Of a stretch of 64,000 nt of DNA, positions 23,469 through 34,140 are shown piece by piece. The number at the start of each line of letters is the position of its first letter. Positions within the stretch are counted from its first letter, which is position 1. The notes below the pieces were generated by a model, which was not told the DNA's origin, did not search any database, and was given only the letters and a program-made list of their open reading frames with translations. This stretch comes from Stagonosporopsis chrysanthemi (Eukaryota > Ascomycota > Dothideomycetes > Pleosporales > Didymellaceae), in NCBI GenBank assembly GCA_022560025.1, contig JAFISE010000070.1:62001-126000 (forward strand), in the 5' to 3' direction. A program made the position numbers and the translations under genes.

Positions 23469-26178
23469 ATGGTGAAACTCAGGCTGGCGAGGTCTGCTCG
23501 CTTGGCCAATGCATGCAGTAGAGTTCCTCTTCTGCTCTTGCTAGCTGTCGTTTGCGCCAACGTATATCGTCGACTGGTCCATGGTACGACAGCTCCACAC
23601 CTTCGACAACGTGCCTTGCTTACACATGCACAGATAAGACGGATTTATACCACTGCAACAAGCTGCTTCACCAAGGCCAATTCCTCGATTCGCCCAACCG
23701 TAGCCCCGAACGCAGACCCTTCCAGAACTGGCAAGTACCAGGCTGTCTCGTTCACGACTATACTACGTCCGATATCGCCGACTGCAATGAAGACGGCCAG
23801 GTCCTCTTTGTCGGCGACACAACGGTGCGGCAGGTCTTTTGGGCTACAGCGAAGAAGCTGAACGGTGGCTGGGTTAACGATCGACGGCAAGAGCTGGACA
23901 AGCATGAAGACTTGCATCTCGAGGTCGGTCGTGCGAGGCTGAGCTTCTTGTGGGACCCATGGCTGAACAGCACAAACTTCCACGAGGAGCTCAAGGCGTA
24001 CATGGACAGGAACAAGCCGGGAATCAGTGTGGAGGAGAAGAGTTCTCATCCGAGCAACGGCAAGAGGAGGTCAGTGCTACTCTATATTGGCGGAGGGCTG
24101 TGGCATGCGCGACACCTCGGCGACGAGTACCTCACGGCGTTTAATTACGCCGTCGACCGCGTTGCAGCAGTCATGTCTACCACACACGATCGCCTTACCT
24201 CACCAAAGAACATTCGAGCGCACGGCCAGGACGGAGTGGACGACCAGATTTTCTTCGCGCCTGTTCCAGATCCGATAGCTGATCGACTGAGTCCATCACG
24301 AGAGAAAACAATCACACAGAACAAGGTCAGGGCTATGAACGACCACTTGCAACTGTGGTCTAACCGTGGGCTCAATGTGCCATGGTCGTTTCGGGAAATG
24401 ACAGCAGACTGGCCTGAAATGGTCGGCGAAAGTGGCTTGCATGTCACAGATCGTGTTGCGACTCACATGGCGAACGTTGTGCTTAACTATCGCTGTAACG
24501 CCAAAGCAGCGCAGACGAAGGGCTACCCATTCGACAGGACGTGTTGTAGTGCCTACAGAGAGGCAAATTGGATGCAGGTCCTTGCGGCCGTGGCCTTCGT
24601 ACCCCTCGTCGCCCTGACAGCCTATGGCCATTTCCTTCGCAGTCCCGAGCGGTCGAACATGACTGTTCTCACCGAGGCATCTGCTGCTTTCTTGCTCTCT
24701 GCAGTATATTGCTTCATAGCCGATAGAACCCATGTCTTCGACAAGATCCAGAAGGAGTTCGCTAATACCGACTTCCGGGTAATGCTGGGCATTGCTATTC
24801 TTCTGTGTCTGTTCAACCTTAAGAGCATCCCGGCTCCCGTTGCAAAGAATCGGAAACACCCCCCCGAAAAGGCTGCTCGCTCGGTACCGTTCCTGCCGCG
24901 GGAGCAGTCTGATGAAATGAAGGGCTGGATGCAGATCTTTGTCCTCGTGTACGCATATACAGACGCTACCAATGTTATGGACTTCTACAAGGTGTTCCGT
25001 GTCGTCATTGCACTTCATCTCTTGCTGTCTGGCTATGGGCACGCGACATATTTTCTGCGAACGAACGACTTCTCCCTCCACCGAGTTGTGGGCGTTGTTT
25101 TACGCCTCAATACGCTACCTCTTTTTCTTACGCTTGCAATGGGCAGGCCGTACGCCTCGTACAAATTCGCACCCTTGGTAACTTTCTGGTTCCTAGTCGT
25201 GTTCTTGACGCTGAGGATCGGCCAACGCTGGAACGACCGCCCTGAGCTTTTGCTTGCTAAGGTGGTCGCCGCAGCACTGCTCTTAACAATGTTCATCCAT
25301 GCTCGAGGCGTTCTCGACAACTGTGCTTTAGTCCTCAGCATCGTCTGTCGAGCGCAAATAGACGTGGGCGAAGTGCGCTTCCATCTCGGTACAGACAAGT
25401 ACGTCGTCTTCGTTGGCATCATGCTTGCAGCAGTCCACATCAAGATGCGTTCCATACTTCGTACGCCGCTCGGACAGCTCAGCATTGCCGGCTTCGTCGC
25501 AAGGCGCCACTTTCTCGTGCACCACGTCCTGCTCGTCGCATTCGCCATCACCGCCATCCCCACATACTTGCTCTCAGCGCAGCTGATGCGCAACAAGCCC
25601 GACTACAACTGGTGGGTACCCTACCTCGCCTGGCTCCCTGCCCTCTCCCTCATCATCCTCCGCAACGCAACCGCCTTCCTGCGCGCCCGCTACTGCGCGT
25701 CTTTTGCGTGGCTGGGCCGCATATCGTGGGAACTGTACCTGCTCTCGCGCCACATCTGGCTTGCAGGAGATGGCCAAGCTGTTCTTCGCATTGGCTTCCG
25801 CTACGGCAGCGGTACGTTCTTGGGCGACAAGTGGCACGACTTAGTTGTCCTGACTCCGATCCTCGTGTGGCTGGCCTGGAAGGTACATGAAGCTACCCGG
25901 GTGTTCACGGCCTGGGTTTTGTACGGGCAGGTTGCGGTGACGGAATCACAGCAAGATGGAATAACTGCGGACTGCGAGGCGATGGAGTTGCCTGGGTGGC
26001 ATCGACCAGACGCTATGGCGGATGATGTGGAAAGCCGGCGCCAGGCTCAGTTGGGCGAGCGCAAGAAGTTGGTGGCGAGAAGCGGAGGTGTCGTCGTGGT
26101 TCTCTGGCTTGTGAACATGGTGAGTTTCTGAACGGACCGCATCCACTACTTTACTGATATGTTCAGTTGAATTCATGA
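23469..26178 (+). CDS. Cas1p-like polysaccharide O-acyltransferase (10-TM) with altered esterase motifs
   Basis: Golgi-type multi-pass protein related to Cryptococcus Cas1p and animal CASD1, which O-acetylate glycans. Exons are 23469-23583, 23634-26119 and a 12-nt last coding exon 26167-26178 (introns 50 and 47 nt), giving 870 residues. If the last intron is retained the protein instead ends VNMVSF at 26131. A signal-anchor (VPLLLLLAVVCANVY) precedes a lumenal PC-esterase/SGNH-like domain (residues ~40-325). About ten or more hydrophobic helices follow (EANWMQVLAAVAFVPLVALTAY onward), including RIGQRW, a histidine-rich FVARRHFLVHHVLL segment and WELYLLSRHIWLA. The position of the esterase nucleophile reads GDT (Thr101) rather than GDS, and the DxxH position reads SGLH (Ser305, His308). 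The membrane part looks intact, so acyl transfer may persist or the lumenal domain may be repurposed. Confidence 0.88.
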
Positions 26179-27379
26179 ATTAGAATGTACACTACTAGAT
26201 TTTGCATCTGCCCGAGCAGCTAGCGAGTAATTGATTGCAGTATTTGTCTGAACGATTGTACTCATCTCATGGACGAACATTGCACCGGGGCTGATCAACA
26301 GCTTCGTCTCCTCGATTGCATGTGAGCGAACGCGTCTGACAGTCTACTGTGCGCCCTGTCCCAAGCCTACATCCCCTGCAACACGAACAGAGAGCCACTC
26401 AGAATTTGCGCACCCAGTACCAAACTCGCACTCAAGGTGCTGACCCAAACTCGGCAAGGCACATATGCATTGTGTGTTTGCTGACAACGGCGGGCTGGAC
26501 AAGGACGCGTCAGCAGCACATCACAGCACCGCAATCACGGCTTCACGTGCGCAAGCACCCACCAAGTCCGCAGGCTTCCTCAGGTTACCAAGTAGCAGTA
26601 TGAAACGGCCGGTTTCAACAGCCAAGACTGAAAACAAAATCAGCAATCAATGTGCAGAGAGCTCCCAAGAAGCACAATGTCCGTCGGAGCCCGGGTTAGC
26701 GTGCTTTCCGTCGCTTCCATTTTCGGTGTTCGCTGCGCACAGCCACGCCGGACGATCCGCAACCAACGCGACTTTGCTCTCAAGCGAAGAAAAATAGACG
26801 TTACGTGTACCTGGCGCTAAGGAATGCTCGCTTTGACAGAAATCAATGGGTGGCCCTGGCTTGAGTGGTTTGGCGATCTTGGTACTGGTGGATTGCCATG
26901 CTCTCATGGGCATGGGCCAATGAGGCGGCGATCGTATTGAGGCGCGCTGCCAATACGCGTACAGGTTAGTCGTTGGAGGATCGGTGAAGCGGGTTGCACG
27001 AAACGTCAGGCCAGCGTTGGCATGCGAGGCAAAGGGGTGTGACATGCAGGGTTCTTCATAAACGGGGAGCGCTGCTTGTTGTGGGCGAATGCGGTTGCTG
27101 GGGTTGCCCGAGTATTGCTTGCTGTGTGTGACCTGTTCCCGCATCTCCGGATAGCGAACAAGGCTGCTTTCTGCAACCGTAAGCCCGAAGCTGCCCTCGA
27201 TTGGAGACGCCAACCACGCGGCATCCGGACGTTCCGCACTTAAACGAGCATCAGCACCTGCGGAGTGGTTTGCGTTGTTGCTTCCTTACACTTCACTTGC
27301 AACTGTTGAGCATTGAAATCCAACTCCCGAGGACCACTTTTCATATTTCGATAGTAACAACGATCACACCACCACAATC
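26179..27379. other. Intergenic, no recognised gene
   Basis: 1.2 kb between the Cas1p-like gene and the small membrane protein. A 188-codon open frame on the - strand (26647-27213) has no recognisable domain, membrane segment or splice-supported extension, so I leave it uncalled. The last 150 bases are C/T/A-rich, as expected for a leader of the small + strand gene. Confidence 0.55.
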
Positions 27380-27739
27380 ATGTACCTCCAGAAAAGAGAC
27401 AACATGGGCTTCGACATCTCCCCATTTCTCATTGTCATACTCGTGATCCTCGGCGCCGGTGGGCTTGTCATCTGCGGTGCTGTAGTAATGCGTTTCTATG
27501 GCAGCGATGAAACACAAGATGGTAATTTCATGAACCGCTCGGTGGAACAAGACCGGTACATGAGGGAGGTTCGAGAAAGATCTTGGAACAGACTGCCCCG
27601 CTACAACCTCCGGGGGCAACAGCCAAGTCCAAACTACATGCGTAGTGATGTGCCTAGTGTGAGGTATGTTGAAGCTCATGCCGCCCTTTGTGACAGTTGA
27701 CTGACATCATGCAGTGCGAGTAATACCACATACGGATGA
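27380..27739 (+). CDS. Small single-pass membrane protein, unknown function
   Basis: Predicted 102-residue protein from exons 27380-27663 and 27715-27739; the 51-nt intron has a GTATGT donor, a CTGAC branch site and a GCAG acceptor. It has a short N-terminus, one clear membrane helix at about residues 15-38 (PFLIVILVILGAGGLVICGAVV) and a charged tail with EQDRYMREVRERSWNRLPRYN. A second Met at residue 9 (MGFDIS) could also serve as start. I do not recognise the family. The intron, in-frame splice and amphipathic tail argue that it is real. It could be a small regulatory or assembly subunit of a membrane complex, but nothing shows this. It converges on the 3' end of the zinc-cluster regulator that follows. 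Confidence 0.6.
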
Positions 27740-28047
27740 GAACAGTGTCGATGGACACTAAAGGTTGTTGTACGGAGAAGGCCATCGACATCGGCCCCCG
27801 ACGAACCACAGCGCCGAGGGTTTGCACCAAGGCGTTGGCGAATTGCATCCCTTTTCAAAGCGCCTTCATCGTATGAAGGAGGTCAGTCGCTACAAATGCG
27901 TTGTACATGTCACCGAAGGACACTCACAAGATTGTGGTTGAGGTCTGCGTCCACAACATATCCAGCAGGGTACGATTGTCCAGGCATGCGCCAATGCAGC
28001 ATGTCTGTCTCCCATGTTGGATTGGCGGCTCCCACAGGCATCCGATC
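27740..28047. other. Convergent 3' intergenic segment with a short hairpin
   Basis: Lies between the tail-to-tail ends of the small membrane protein (+) and the second zinc-cluster gene (-). At 27863-27879 the sequence CCTTCAT-CGT-ATGAAGG forms a perfect 7-bp stem with a 3-base loop. A role in mRNA 3' ends is possible but not shown. Confidence 0.4.
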
Positions 28048-29432
28048 TCATGGGCAGATCTTTGGTCGAACGAGAGCCAAAGACCGCCAGCTTTCCAGGT
28101 CAATGCCGACTCTGGCGGCAGGCCAGGCGATCCAATCCCAATTGCTAGTGCCAATGACAAATGCTGCAGCTGCCACAAGATTGGCAGCCGAATCATCAAG
28201 CCACCACAGGCCGTTCCCAACTTCTGCGTACAAGATTGCCCAGTGAGCCATGAGCACCCAAGCCTCTACGCACTGTTGCTCGAGCAGACTTACGAATCTC
28301 AGAGAGCATTGGACGGCGAAATGGAAGACAGAGGTCCAATCGAAAGACGGCCCTCGGGATGGATTGTTCGAACGAACGTTGTCGGCCAGGCTCCAGACGA
28401 TTCTGAATGATTGGCGAAGATCTAACCAGGCTTGTCGGAGAACATCGAAGTGGTCCTCATAGGCTCGGTGAGGATTTGACCACATACCTTCTAGGTTCTT
28501 CAGCTGCTGTTCTTCAATGAGATGAGCGTCTGCGACCGGAATTGCAGTGGACCACGACTCGCGTTGCACCACATATCGAAGGGGCCCTTCCTGTAGTTTG
28601 CTCCATCCTTGCACCAGTATCACTTGGACCCCTCGTAAAGTGCGCAAACAGCGGCATATGGCTTGTACAGCTTCCCAGGCAATTGCTGTAGCTTGTGCAT
28701 GGGTGACTGGACCAGAGGCTAGAACGCCTCGACAGTCATTTCTAGTTTGGAAAGTAGTCCACAGAGAGATGGCTGTGGAAAATGCGAAAAGTGCCTCCAC
28801 GTTGTCGCTCGAGATTTTTCGTATCTCAGCCATGTATCTTGCAAGTCCCATGTTTAGCTCTAGCGCTGCAACGTCTTGGTATCTTTCCTTTGCCTCCTCA
28901 GAATCCGAGTTTGCCGATACGTGGAGAGCGGCAATAGCCAGCGCACCATGGACGACGAATTCGTGCTTCAGCGCCAAGTCTGGTATTGCTGCGCACCATG
29001 CCTGTTGAGGCATCATGCCAAAGCTCATTGTAGTAACAGTTTCGTTTGCAAAATGTTGGAGAAGTGTACCAGCATAAGTCCGAACAGGTCTGGGTAGTCG
29101 GCCCACAATACCTTGTTGCAGAAGCGCGTTTGTGAAGTGAGGTTCCGTGGGTGTTGCGGGGATGGAAGCATCTTGCGCGCGCAGGACCTGGACGTGATCT
29201 ATTGCTGCATCAAGTATATTCAGGCTGCATGAATAGTTGCGCTTCCGGCAGTTGTAACAGCCGCCTTGAGTCTCGTCACACTACTTGGGCCTATTAGCAC
29301 TAAAGCGTACACTTATCGCAAGTCCAGTACACGAACGGACAAATGCATGCGGGGTTGTTGTACCTTAATCCTTCTTTTTCTGCAGTTGGTACACCCAGTT
29401 TTAGACTTCCGATGATACCTTCGGGCATACAT
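28048..29432 (-). CDS. Zn(II)2Cys6 transcription factor divergent from an amidase
   Basis: Binuclear zinc-cluster regulator of 433 residues. Exon 1 (29432-29364) encodes MYARRYHRKSKTGCTNCRKR and RIK. An 83-nt intron (29281-29363) then separates it from exon 2 (29280-28048), which begins exactly at the third Cys. The spliced cluster has Cys 14, 17, 24, 31, 34 and 41. The rest is the helical regulatory domain of the Upc2-like group (LLQHFANETVTTMSF, LKHEFVVHGALAIAALHVSA). The protein is shorter than the first regulator in the window and lacks its low-complexity tail. Its start lies 418 bp from the oppositely oriented amidase start, so the two share one promoter region. A pathway-specific regulator of the amidase is a reasonable inference. 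Confidence 0.87.
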
Positions 29433-29850
29433 AACGATAGAGAAGAGTACGTCGCCTCAAGTCACGATGTCACGATGTTGTCGTGTAAGTCACAGTCCAG
29501 AAAAAGGAGCGGCTGGCAAGGGCCCGCAATTTCTCCGAGAAGGCTTCATTCGCGTCAGGAAGCGAGGCGCCAGCCACCGGCCTGGCGCACTCGCACAGTA
29601 TCGCCGTACATTGAGATTGATGTAAAGTCTCTATCGATGTTCTATGAGCAGCTCGCCATCACGCCTCAAGCAGCAGGCTGTCGCCTCGCATCATCAGGTC
29701 TACCTGAGGTGGGGCACCGGTAGACTCGATTGCAAGGTTCAGCCCGCAAATGCAACGTTGGTCCGATAGCAGCCACCCATGCATGCAGGTACAAGTACGA
29801 TCGTAGTCGCCGTCGCTGCGGTCCTTCTGCGTTCACCCCAATTCCTCGAT
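29433..29850. promoter_or_regulatory. Shared divergent promoter of zinc-cluster regulator and amidase
   Basis: This 418-bp segment separates two divergently transcribed starts. It holds a tandem direct repeat GTCACGAT x2 (29461-29476) followed by a half copy. No gene fits inside. Bidirectional control is inferred from layout only. Confidence 0.45.
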
Positions 29851-31635
29851 ATGCCGAGCACGATGTACCGACTTGTCGCCGCCAGTTTGGGTGCCTTGAG
29901 CCTTGCGATTGGTACGGGTGCCCAGAATGCGTCCAGTATCCTTAACGTCGATCCACTCCAGCAACCATATCCGTACGTTTTTCCGCCTCAAGAAGCTGCG
30001 GCTACTGCCGACCTGTTTCCAATGCCTGCCTGCCTTGGAACTACGCTTGAGGAGGCAACCATCGACCAATTATCGGGTTACTTGAGCAGCGGGAAACTTA
30101 CATCTGTGGCACTTCTTCGGTGCTACTTGAAGAGAGTGCAGCAGGTCGATGAGTACACAAATTCCATCATCCAACTCAACCCAGATGCTGAGGAAATTGC
30201 TGTCGCATTGGATGCCGAACGAGCGGCTGGTCATGTGCGCGGGCCGTTACACGGGATCCCATTCATCGTCAAGGACAATATCGCCACGAAGGACCAGATG
30301 GAGACGACGTGCGGGAGTTGGATGCTGCTAGGCAGCGTTGTGCCAAGGGATGCCCATGTGGTTGCGAAGCTACGAGAAGCTGGTGCGCTTCTGATGGGCA
30401 AAGCCACACTTTCAGAGTGGGCTGACATGAGGTCCAACAACTATTCGGAAGGATACTCGCCGAGAGGAGGCCAAACAAGGAGTGCCTATAATCTTACGCT
30501 AAATCCTGGTGGAAGCAGCTCAGGTAGTGCCGTGGCTGTAGCAGCGAACATCGTAGCATTTTCGCTAGGCACGGAAACGGATGGAAGCGTCATCAATCCT
30601 GCAGAGCGGAACGCATTGGCTGGGATCAAGCCGACAGTCGGATTGACTTCAAGAGCTGGCGTCGTCCCTGAAAGCATACACCAGGACAGTGTAGGTACTT
30701 TTGGTCGAACGATTCGCGATGCGGCATACGCATTTGATGCTATCTATGGGATCGACCCAAGGGACAACTACACTCTAGCACAAGAGGGGAAAGTTCCACT
30801 CGGCGGTTACGTGCAATACTTGACAAACAAGTACGCCCTGCAGAATGCAACTTTCGGCATCCCATGGGAAAGCTTCTGGACTTATGCCGATGAAGAACAA
30901 CAGGCACAGCTCCTTGCAGTCGTATCGGCAGTTGAGGCAGCAGGTGCTACAATAATCAACAATACTGAGATCCCCAGTCGAGAACTGACGGTGTCTCCTG
31001 ATGGCTGGAATTGGGACTTTGGAACTACGCGTGGATTTCCGAACGAATCAGAGTATACAGTCGTAAAAGTCGACTTCTACAACAACATCAAAGCCTATCT
31101 GTCTGAGCTAGAGAACACCAACATCCGCTCCCTGGAGGATATTGTAGCATACAACTATGCTAATGACGGTGCCGAAGGCGGAAACCCATGGCCACTAGGC
31201 ATCCCAGCCTTCTATTCTGGTCAAGACGGGTTTCTCGCGTCCTTGGAGACAAAGGGCGTCATGGATGAGACCTACTATCAGGCACTTGCGTTCACACAAA
31301 AGGCTACTCGGGAAGATGGAATCGATGCAGCTCTTGCGAACAACGGATGGCCAGTTGACGCGTTGCTGGTTCCCTCGGATGTTGGACAATCCTATCAGCT
31401 TGCGGCTCAGGCTGGATATCCGGTAGTCACAATACCGGCAGGTGTGCGTTCGCGTTCATCAATGCCGTTCGGGCTAGCGTTGATGGGTACTGCATGGAGT
31501 GAGGCGACTCTGCTGAAGTGGGCGAGTGCAATCGAGGACCTGCAGCTTAGTACTGAGGGTTTGCCAAAGAGGACTCTGCCAAAGTGGCATGGGTACAAAG
31601 AGAGGAACATACCTGTCCCATTCCTGGATTCATAG
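29851..31635 (+). CDS. Secreted amidase (amidase-signature family)
   Basis: Ser-cisSer-Lys amidohydrolase of 594 residues in one exon. From the chosen start (MPSTMYRLVAASLGALSLAIG) a signal peptide of about 25 residues precedes the mature part; an upstream in-frame Met at 29779 would add a second hydrophobic stretch and is less likely. The catalytic elements are visible: Lys141 in PFIVKDN, the Gly/Ser motif GGSSSGSA (around Ser222) and the nucleophile Ser246 in GTETDGSVINPA. The run RNALAGIKPTVGLTSRAGVVPES and QDSVGTFGRT are typical of large fungal secreted amidases. It hydrolyses carboxamides; the natural substrate is not determinable. It is paired head-to-head with a zinc-cluster regulator. 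The 3' end is 120 bp from the convergent HET gene. Confidence 0.92.
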   Translation: MPSTMYRLVAASLGALSLAIGTGAQNASSILNVDPLQQPYPYVFPPQEAAATADLFPMPACLGTTLEEATIDQLSGYLSSGKLTSVALLRCYLKRVQQVDEYTNSIIQLNPDAEEIAVALDAERAAGHVRGPLHGIPFIVKDNIATKDQMETTCGSWMLLGSVVPRDAHVVAKLREAGALLMGKATLSEWADMRSNNYSEGYSPRGGQTRSAYNLTLNPGGSSSGSAVAVAANIVAFSLGTETDGSVINPAERNALAGIKPTVGLTSRAGVVPESIHQDSVGTFGRTIRDAAYAFDAIYGIDPRDNYTLAQEGKVPLGGYVQYLTNKYALQNATFGIPWESFWTYADEEQQAQLLAVVSAVEAAGATIINNTEIPSRELTVSPDGWNWDFGTTRGFPNESEYTVVKVDFYNNIKAYLSELENTNIRSLEDIVAYNYANDGAEGGNPWPLGIPAFYSGQDGFLASLETKGVMDETYYQALAFTQKATREDGIDAALANNGWPVDALLVPSDVGQSYQLAAQAGYPVVTIPAGVRSRSSMPFGLALMGTAWSEATLLKWASAIEDLQLSTEGLPKRTLPKWHGYKERNIPVPFLDS

Positions 31636-31756
31636 ATGAGACCCTCTGTCGAAAGATACATTCGAAGCGCCATTCATCATTGTGACTTGCGCAAGGACGT
31701 TCATGCTTCGCACTTTTCACGCACGTGGATTGTTGACATTCCGTACATTCCGTGCT

Positions 31757-33478
31757 TCAGCGTAACTCGAGGTATTCTAAGTCATACTCAGAGTCCAATG
31801 CTTCCCCTTCCATGATCCCGTGTATGTAAGCGTCTCCAAGCACTTCGAAGTAGCCGTCATGTGGTCTGAGTACGAACGGAACTCGGCCGCCTGTCAAAGC
31901 GGCCACGACATCCCCTGGCTGGCTGAGTTTGGGAGCCCAGCCCATGAGGCCTTTTTCTGTAGTGCAAAACGTCCGTCCCTTGCTCACAGAAGCAATGCTG
32001 TCTGTGACACTACGAAGTTGATGGTCACTGGTCTGATACGTTGTGCGAGGTCCTCTGAACCACTCTTCCCAGCTCTCAAAGCATCGGAACGAGACTAGTC
32101 GACGTTTGCTGATGTGTCCTCGCTGTTGAGACCCCACATCTTCAATCCCACCACACATAGTGAGCCAGAAAGCTTCTTTCCGTGTCTGATAATGGCCGCG
32201 ATAGAACGCGGCGTTGTCTGGCTTAGCGATTTCGTACATATCGTCTAGTATCTCATTACAATATGAGCGAGTCTTGCGATATGACCCAAGACGCCTTGAT
32301 ACCATGGTGACAATTCTATCAACCATAAGACCCTTGACATTAATGGCACCAGGAGCAGCTTTGAAGTCTGCCGACTTGCCTTGACAAGCACTGTATCTGC
32401 CGAGGTTACGAAATCTCGACGTCCAGTCACTACTATACTCCCTCCCAATCTCAACTGTCCAGTCAGGAACGAAAGAAGGTACGTCAAGATTTCGAGGTTG
32501 GTTTGGGACGATGTGACTGAGGATGTCGAGCTTTCCTGTCCGTTGAATGAGCGCAACTGTGATCTGTTCGTATACTCTTTCCACAGGCAGGGTGTAGTCG
32601 GCTTTCAAAAGACCAGCATACCGCTGTGCTGCAAGAGCCAGGACTCCGTACACCTTGTCGCGAGGGTCAGCTGCTTGTCGTGCTCGGAGGAAGCCAAGAC
32701 TATACGAAAAGTCCTGCTCGGCATAAGACTGCTTCACGGATTCCAGAGCAAGCATCGGCTGTAGCGAGTCTCCTATCTGGAACAAGAAGTCTGAAGATAG
32801 TTGCATGCCACAGCAATCGAGACTCTTCACATGGCGACGAAAATGGTCTAGACATCGGAGAAGGACGCCACCATCAAGCGTATGCTGTCCAGACTGGAAA
32901 GTCGAAGACTTTGCAAGAATCCATTCTTGTGCAGTCCATATACGCGTCCACCATGGTCTCGTCAGTAACGACCTGACTGACATCGCGATTCGTTCTGCGT
33001 TGCGTTCTACTCGATCCGAAGGCAGATGTTCACCACCAGTATGCCCAAATTCTTGAAGAAAATCGAAAGCGAGACCAGCGTCAGAACGAGGCTCGCCAAG
33101 CCACACGATGACATTTGAGGCTTTGGAATATATATCGTTCATTCTTGAGACTTGATGTGAGCGCTCCAGGATATTGTGTTGATCGATACAGATTGCATCT
33201 ACCCATATGATGCGTGATTTGTCTGCATATCGAAGGGCTCTCAAGATTGAGAGAAGATTCGCCGTTACTGCGAACTGGTTTCCTCCCAACTGTACAGTCC
33301 TGTCAAACACAGGCTCTCCCCATGCATAAGACAGAGCCTCATAGTCACAGTATTGACCTCCTGCGCTCAGTGAAGTGATGCTGAAATGACAGACAATGCT
33401 GTGCCGTCGGTGTGGTGTAGGCGTGAGGTGCAGCAGTCTGATCTGGTGCTGGGACGTATCAAGGGCGGTATAATGCAT
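31757..33478 (-). CDS. HET-domain protein 1 (heterokaryon incompatibility type)
   Basis: Single-exon protein of 573 residues. The HET domain fills about residues 45-190 with all three conserved blocks: YEALSYAWGEP, RIIWVDAICIDQHNILERSHQVSRM and the RPWWTRIWTAQEW block. The C-terminal 350 residues (RARQAADPRDKVYGVLALA and onward) are of the type commonly attached to this domain. HET proteins trigger compartmentalised cell death when a non-self partner is sensed, often downstream of an NLR; HET is a distant TIR relative. No signal peptide or membrane helix is visible. It is convergent with the amidase and lies at the left end of a cluster with a second HET gene, a membrane protein and an NLR. 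The frame is intact. Confidence 0.92.
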   Translation of the reverse strand: MHYTALDTSQHQIRLLHLTPTPHRRHSIVCHFSITSLSAGGQYCDYEALSYAWGEPVFDRTVQLGGNQFAVTANLLSILRALRYADKSRIIWVDAICIDQHNILERSHQVSRMNDIYSKASNVIVWLGEPRSDAGLAFDFLQEFGHTGGEHLPSDRVERNAERIAMSVRSLLTRPWWTRIWTAQEWILAKSSTFQSGQHTLDGGVLLRCLDHFRRHVKSLDCCGMQLSSDFLFQIGDSLQPMLALESVKQSYAEQDFSYSLGFLRARQAADPRDKVYGVLALAAQRYAGLLKADYTLPVERVYEQITVALIQRTGKLDILSHIVPNQPRNLDVPSFVPDWTVEIGREYSSDWTSRFRNLGRYSACQGKSADFKAAPGAINVKGLMVDRIVTMVSRRLGSYRKTRSYCNEILDDMYEIAKPDNAAFYRGHYQTRKEAFWLTMCGGIEDVGSQQRGHISKRRLVSFRCFESWEEWFRGPRTTYQTSDHQLRSVTDSIASVSKGRTFCTTEKGLMGWAPKLSQPGDVVAALTGGRVPFVLRPHDGYFEVLGDAYIHGIMEGEALDSEYDLEYLELR

Positions 33479-34140
33479 GGTGATACAAACGTGGCTGAGG
33501 ACATCATCGTTGGTGAGTCTATTGTTGGTTGGAGGGTGGGGTAGTGGGGTAAAAAAGCGAAATCATTACGCTAATCTAGTCTGATAGGCAGCAGGTCTAG
33601 GGTCCTTATACGTAGCAACAAACACATGTAGATCACATCTCCAATACATTTTACACTGTGTATATCTAAGCTCAAGACAATGTTCATGCTCGGTAACTGA
33701 AGCAGCGGTTTGTCTCTCGATCTACGGGAAAAATAAAGTAAGCGCATGTATTCACAGTCACCCGGTGCCAATTTTCAGTGATATCTGCGACATGGGGCTA
33801 TGTTCCCGGCTTCCGTACGACGCACTGCGATTTGCTGGCGCGGGACGCGCCCTTTCTGTCATCCTGCGGTCGACATATCATATGCAGATACCTGGCGGCC
33901 AAGACTCGTAGGCATCTGGGTCTTGAAATGCCCATTTGTGCAACCATACACTTGAGTCTGCCACGCCACGGGCTTACTTCCCGATTAACCGCCCACAGAG
34001 GCTCAGATGCGGTGCTGTAATGAGTATATAATTGCTTGCAGAAACGAAAAAGGGTTCATCACGAGCTCTGAAGACCGCATGTTCAACATGGCCGACGTCC
34101 TGGTCCCCAATGGCCGAGTGACTTCGCCCGAGCCTAACTC
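33479..34140. other. Intergenic upstream of HET gene 1
   Basis: Should contain the promoter of HET gene 1. No gene is seen; open frames are below 80 codons. Confidence 0.55.

Noticed and set aside
26647..27213. 188-codon frame on the - strand between the Cas1p-like gene and the small membrane protein
   Set aside because: No domain, no membrane helix, composition like random translation; kept as uncalled.
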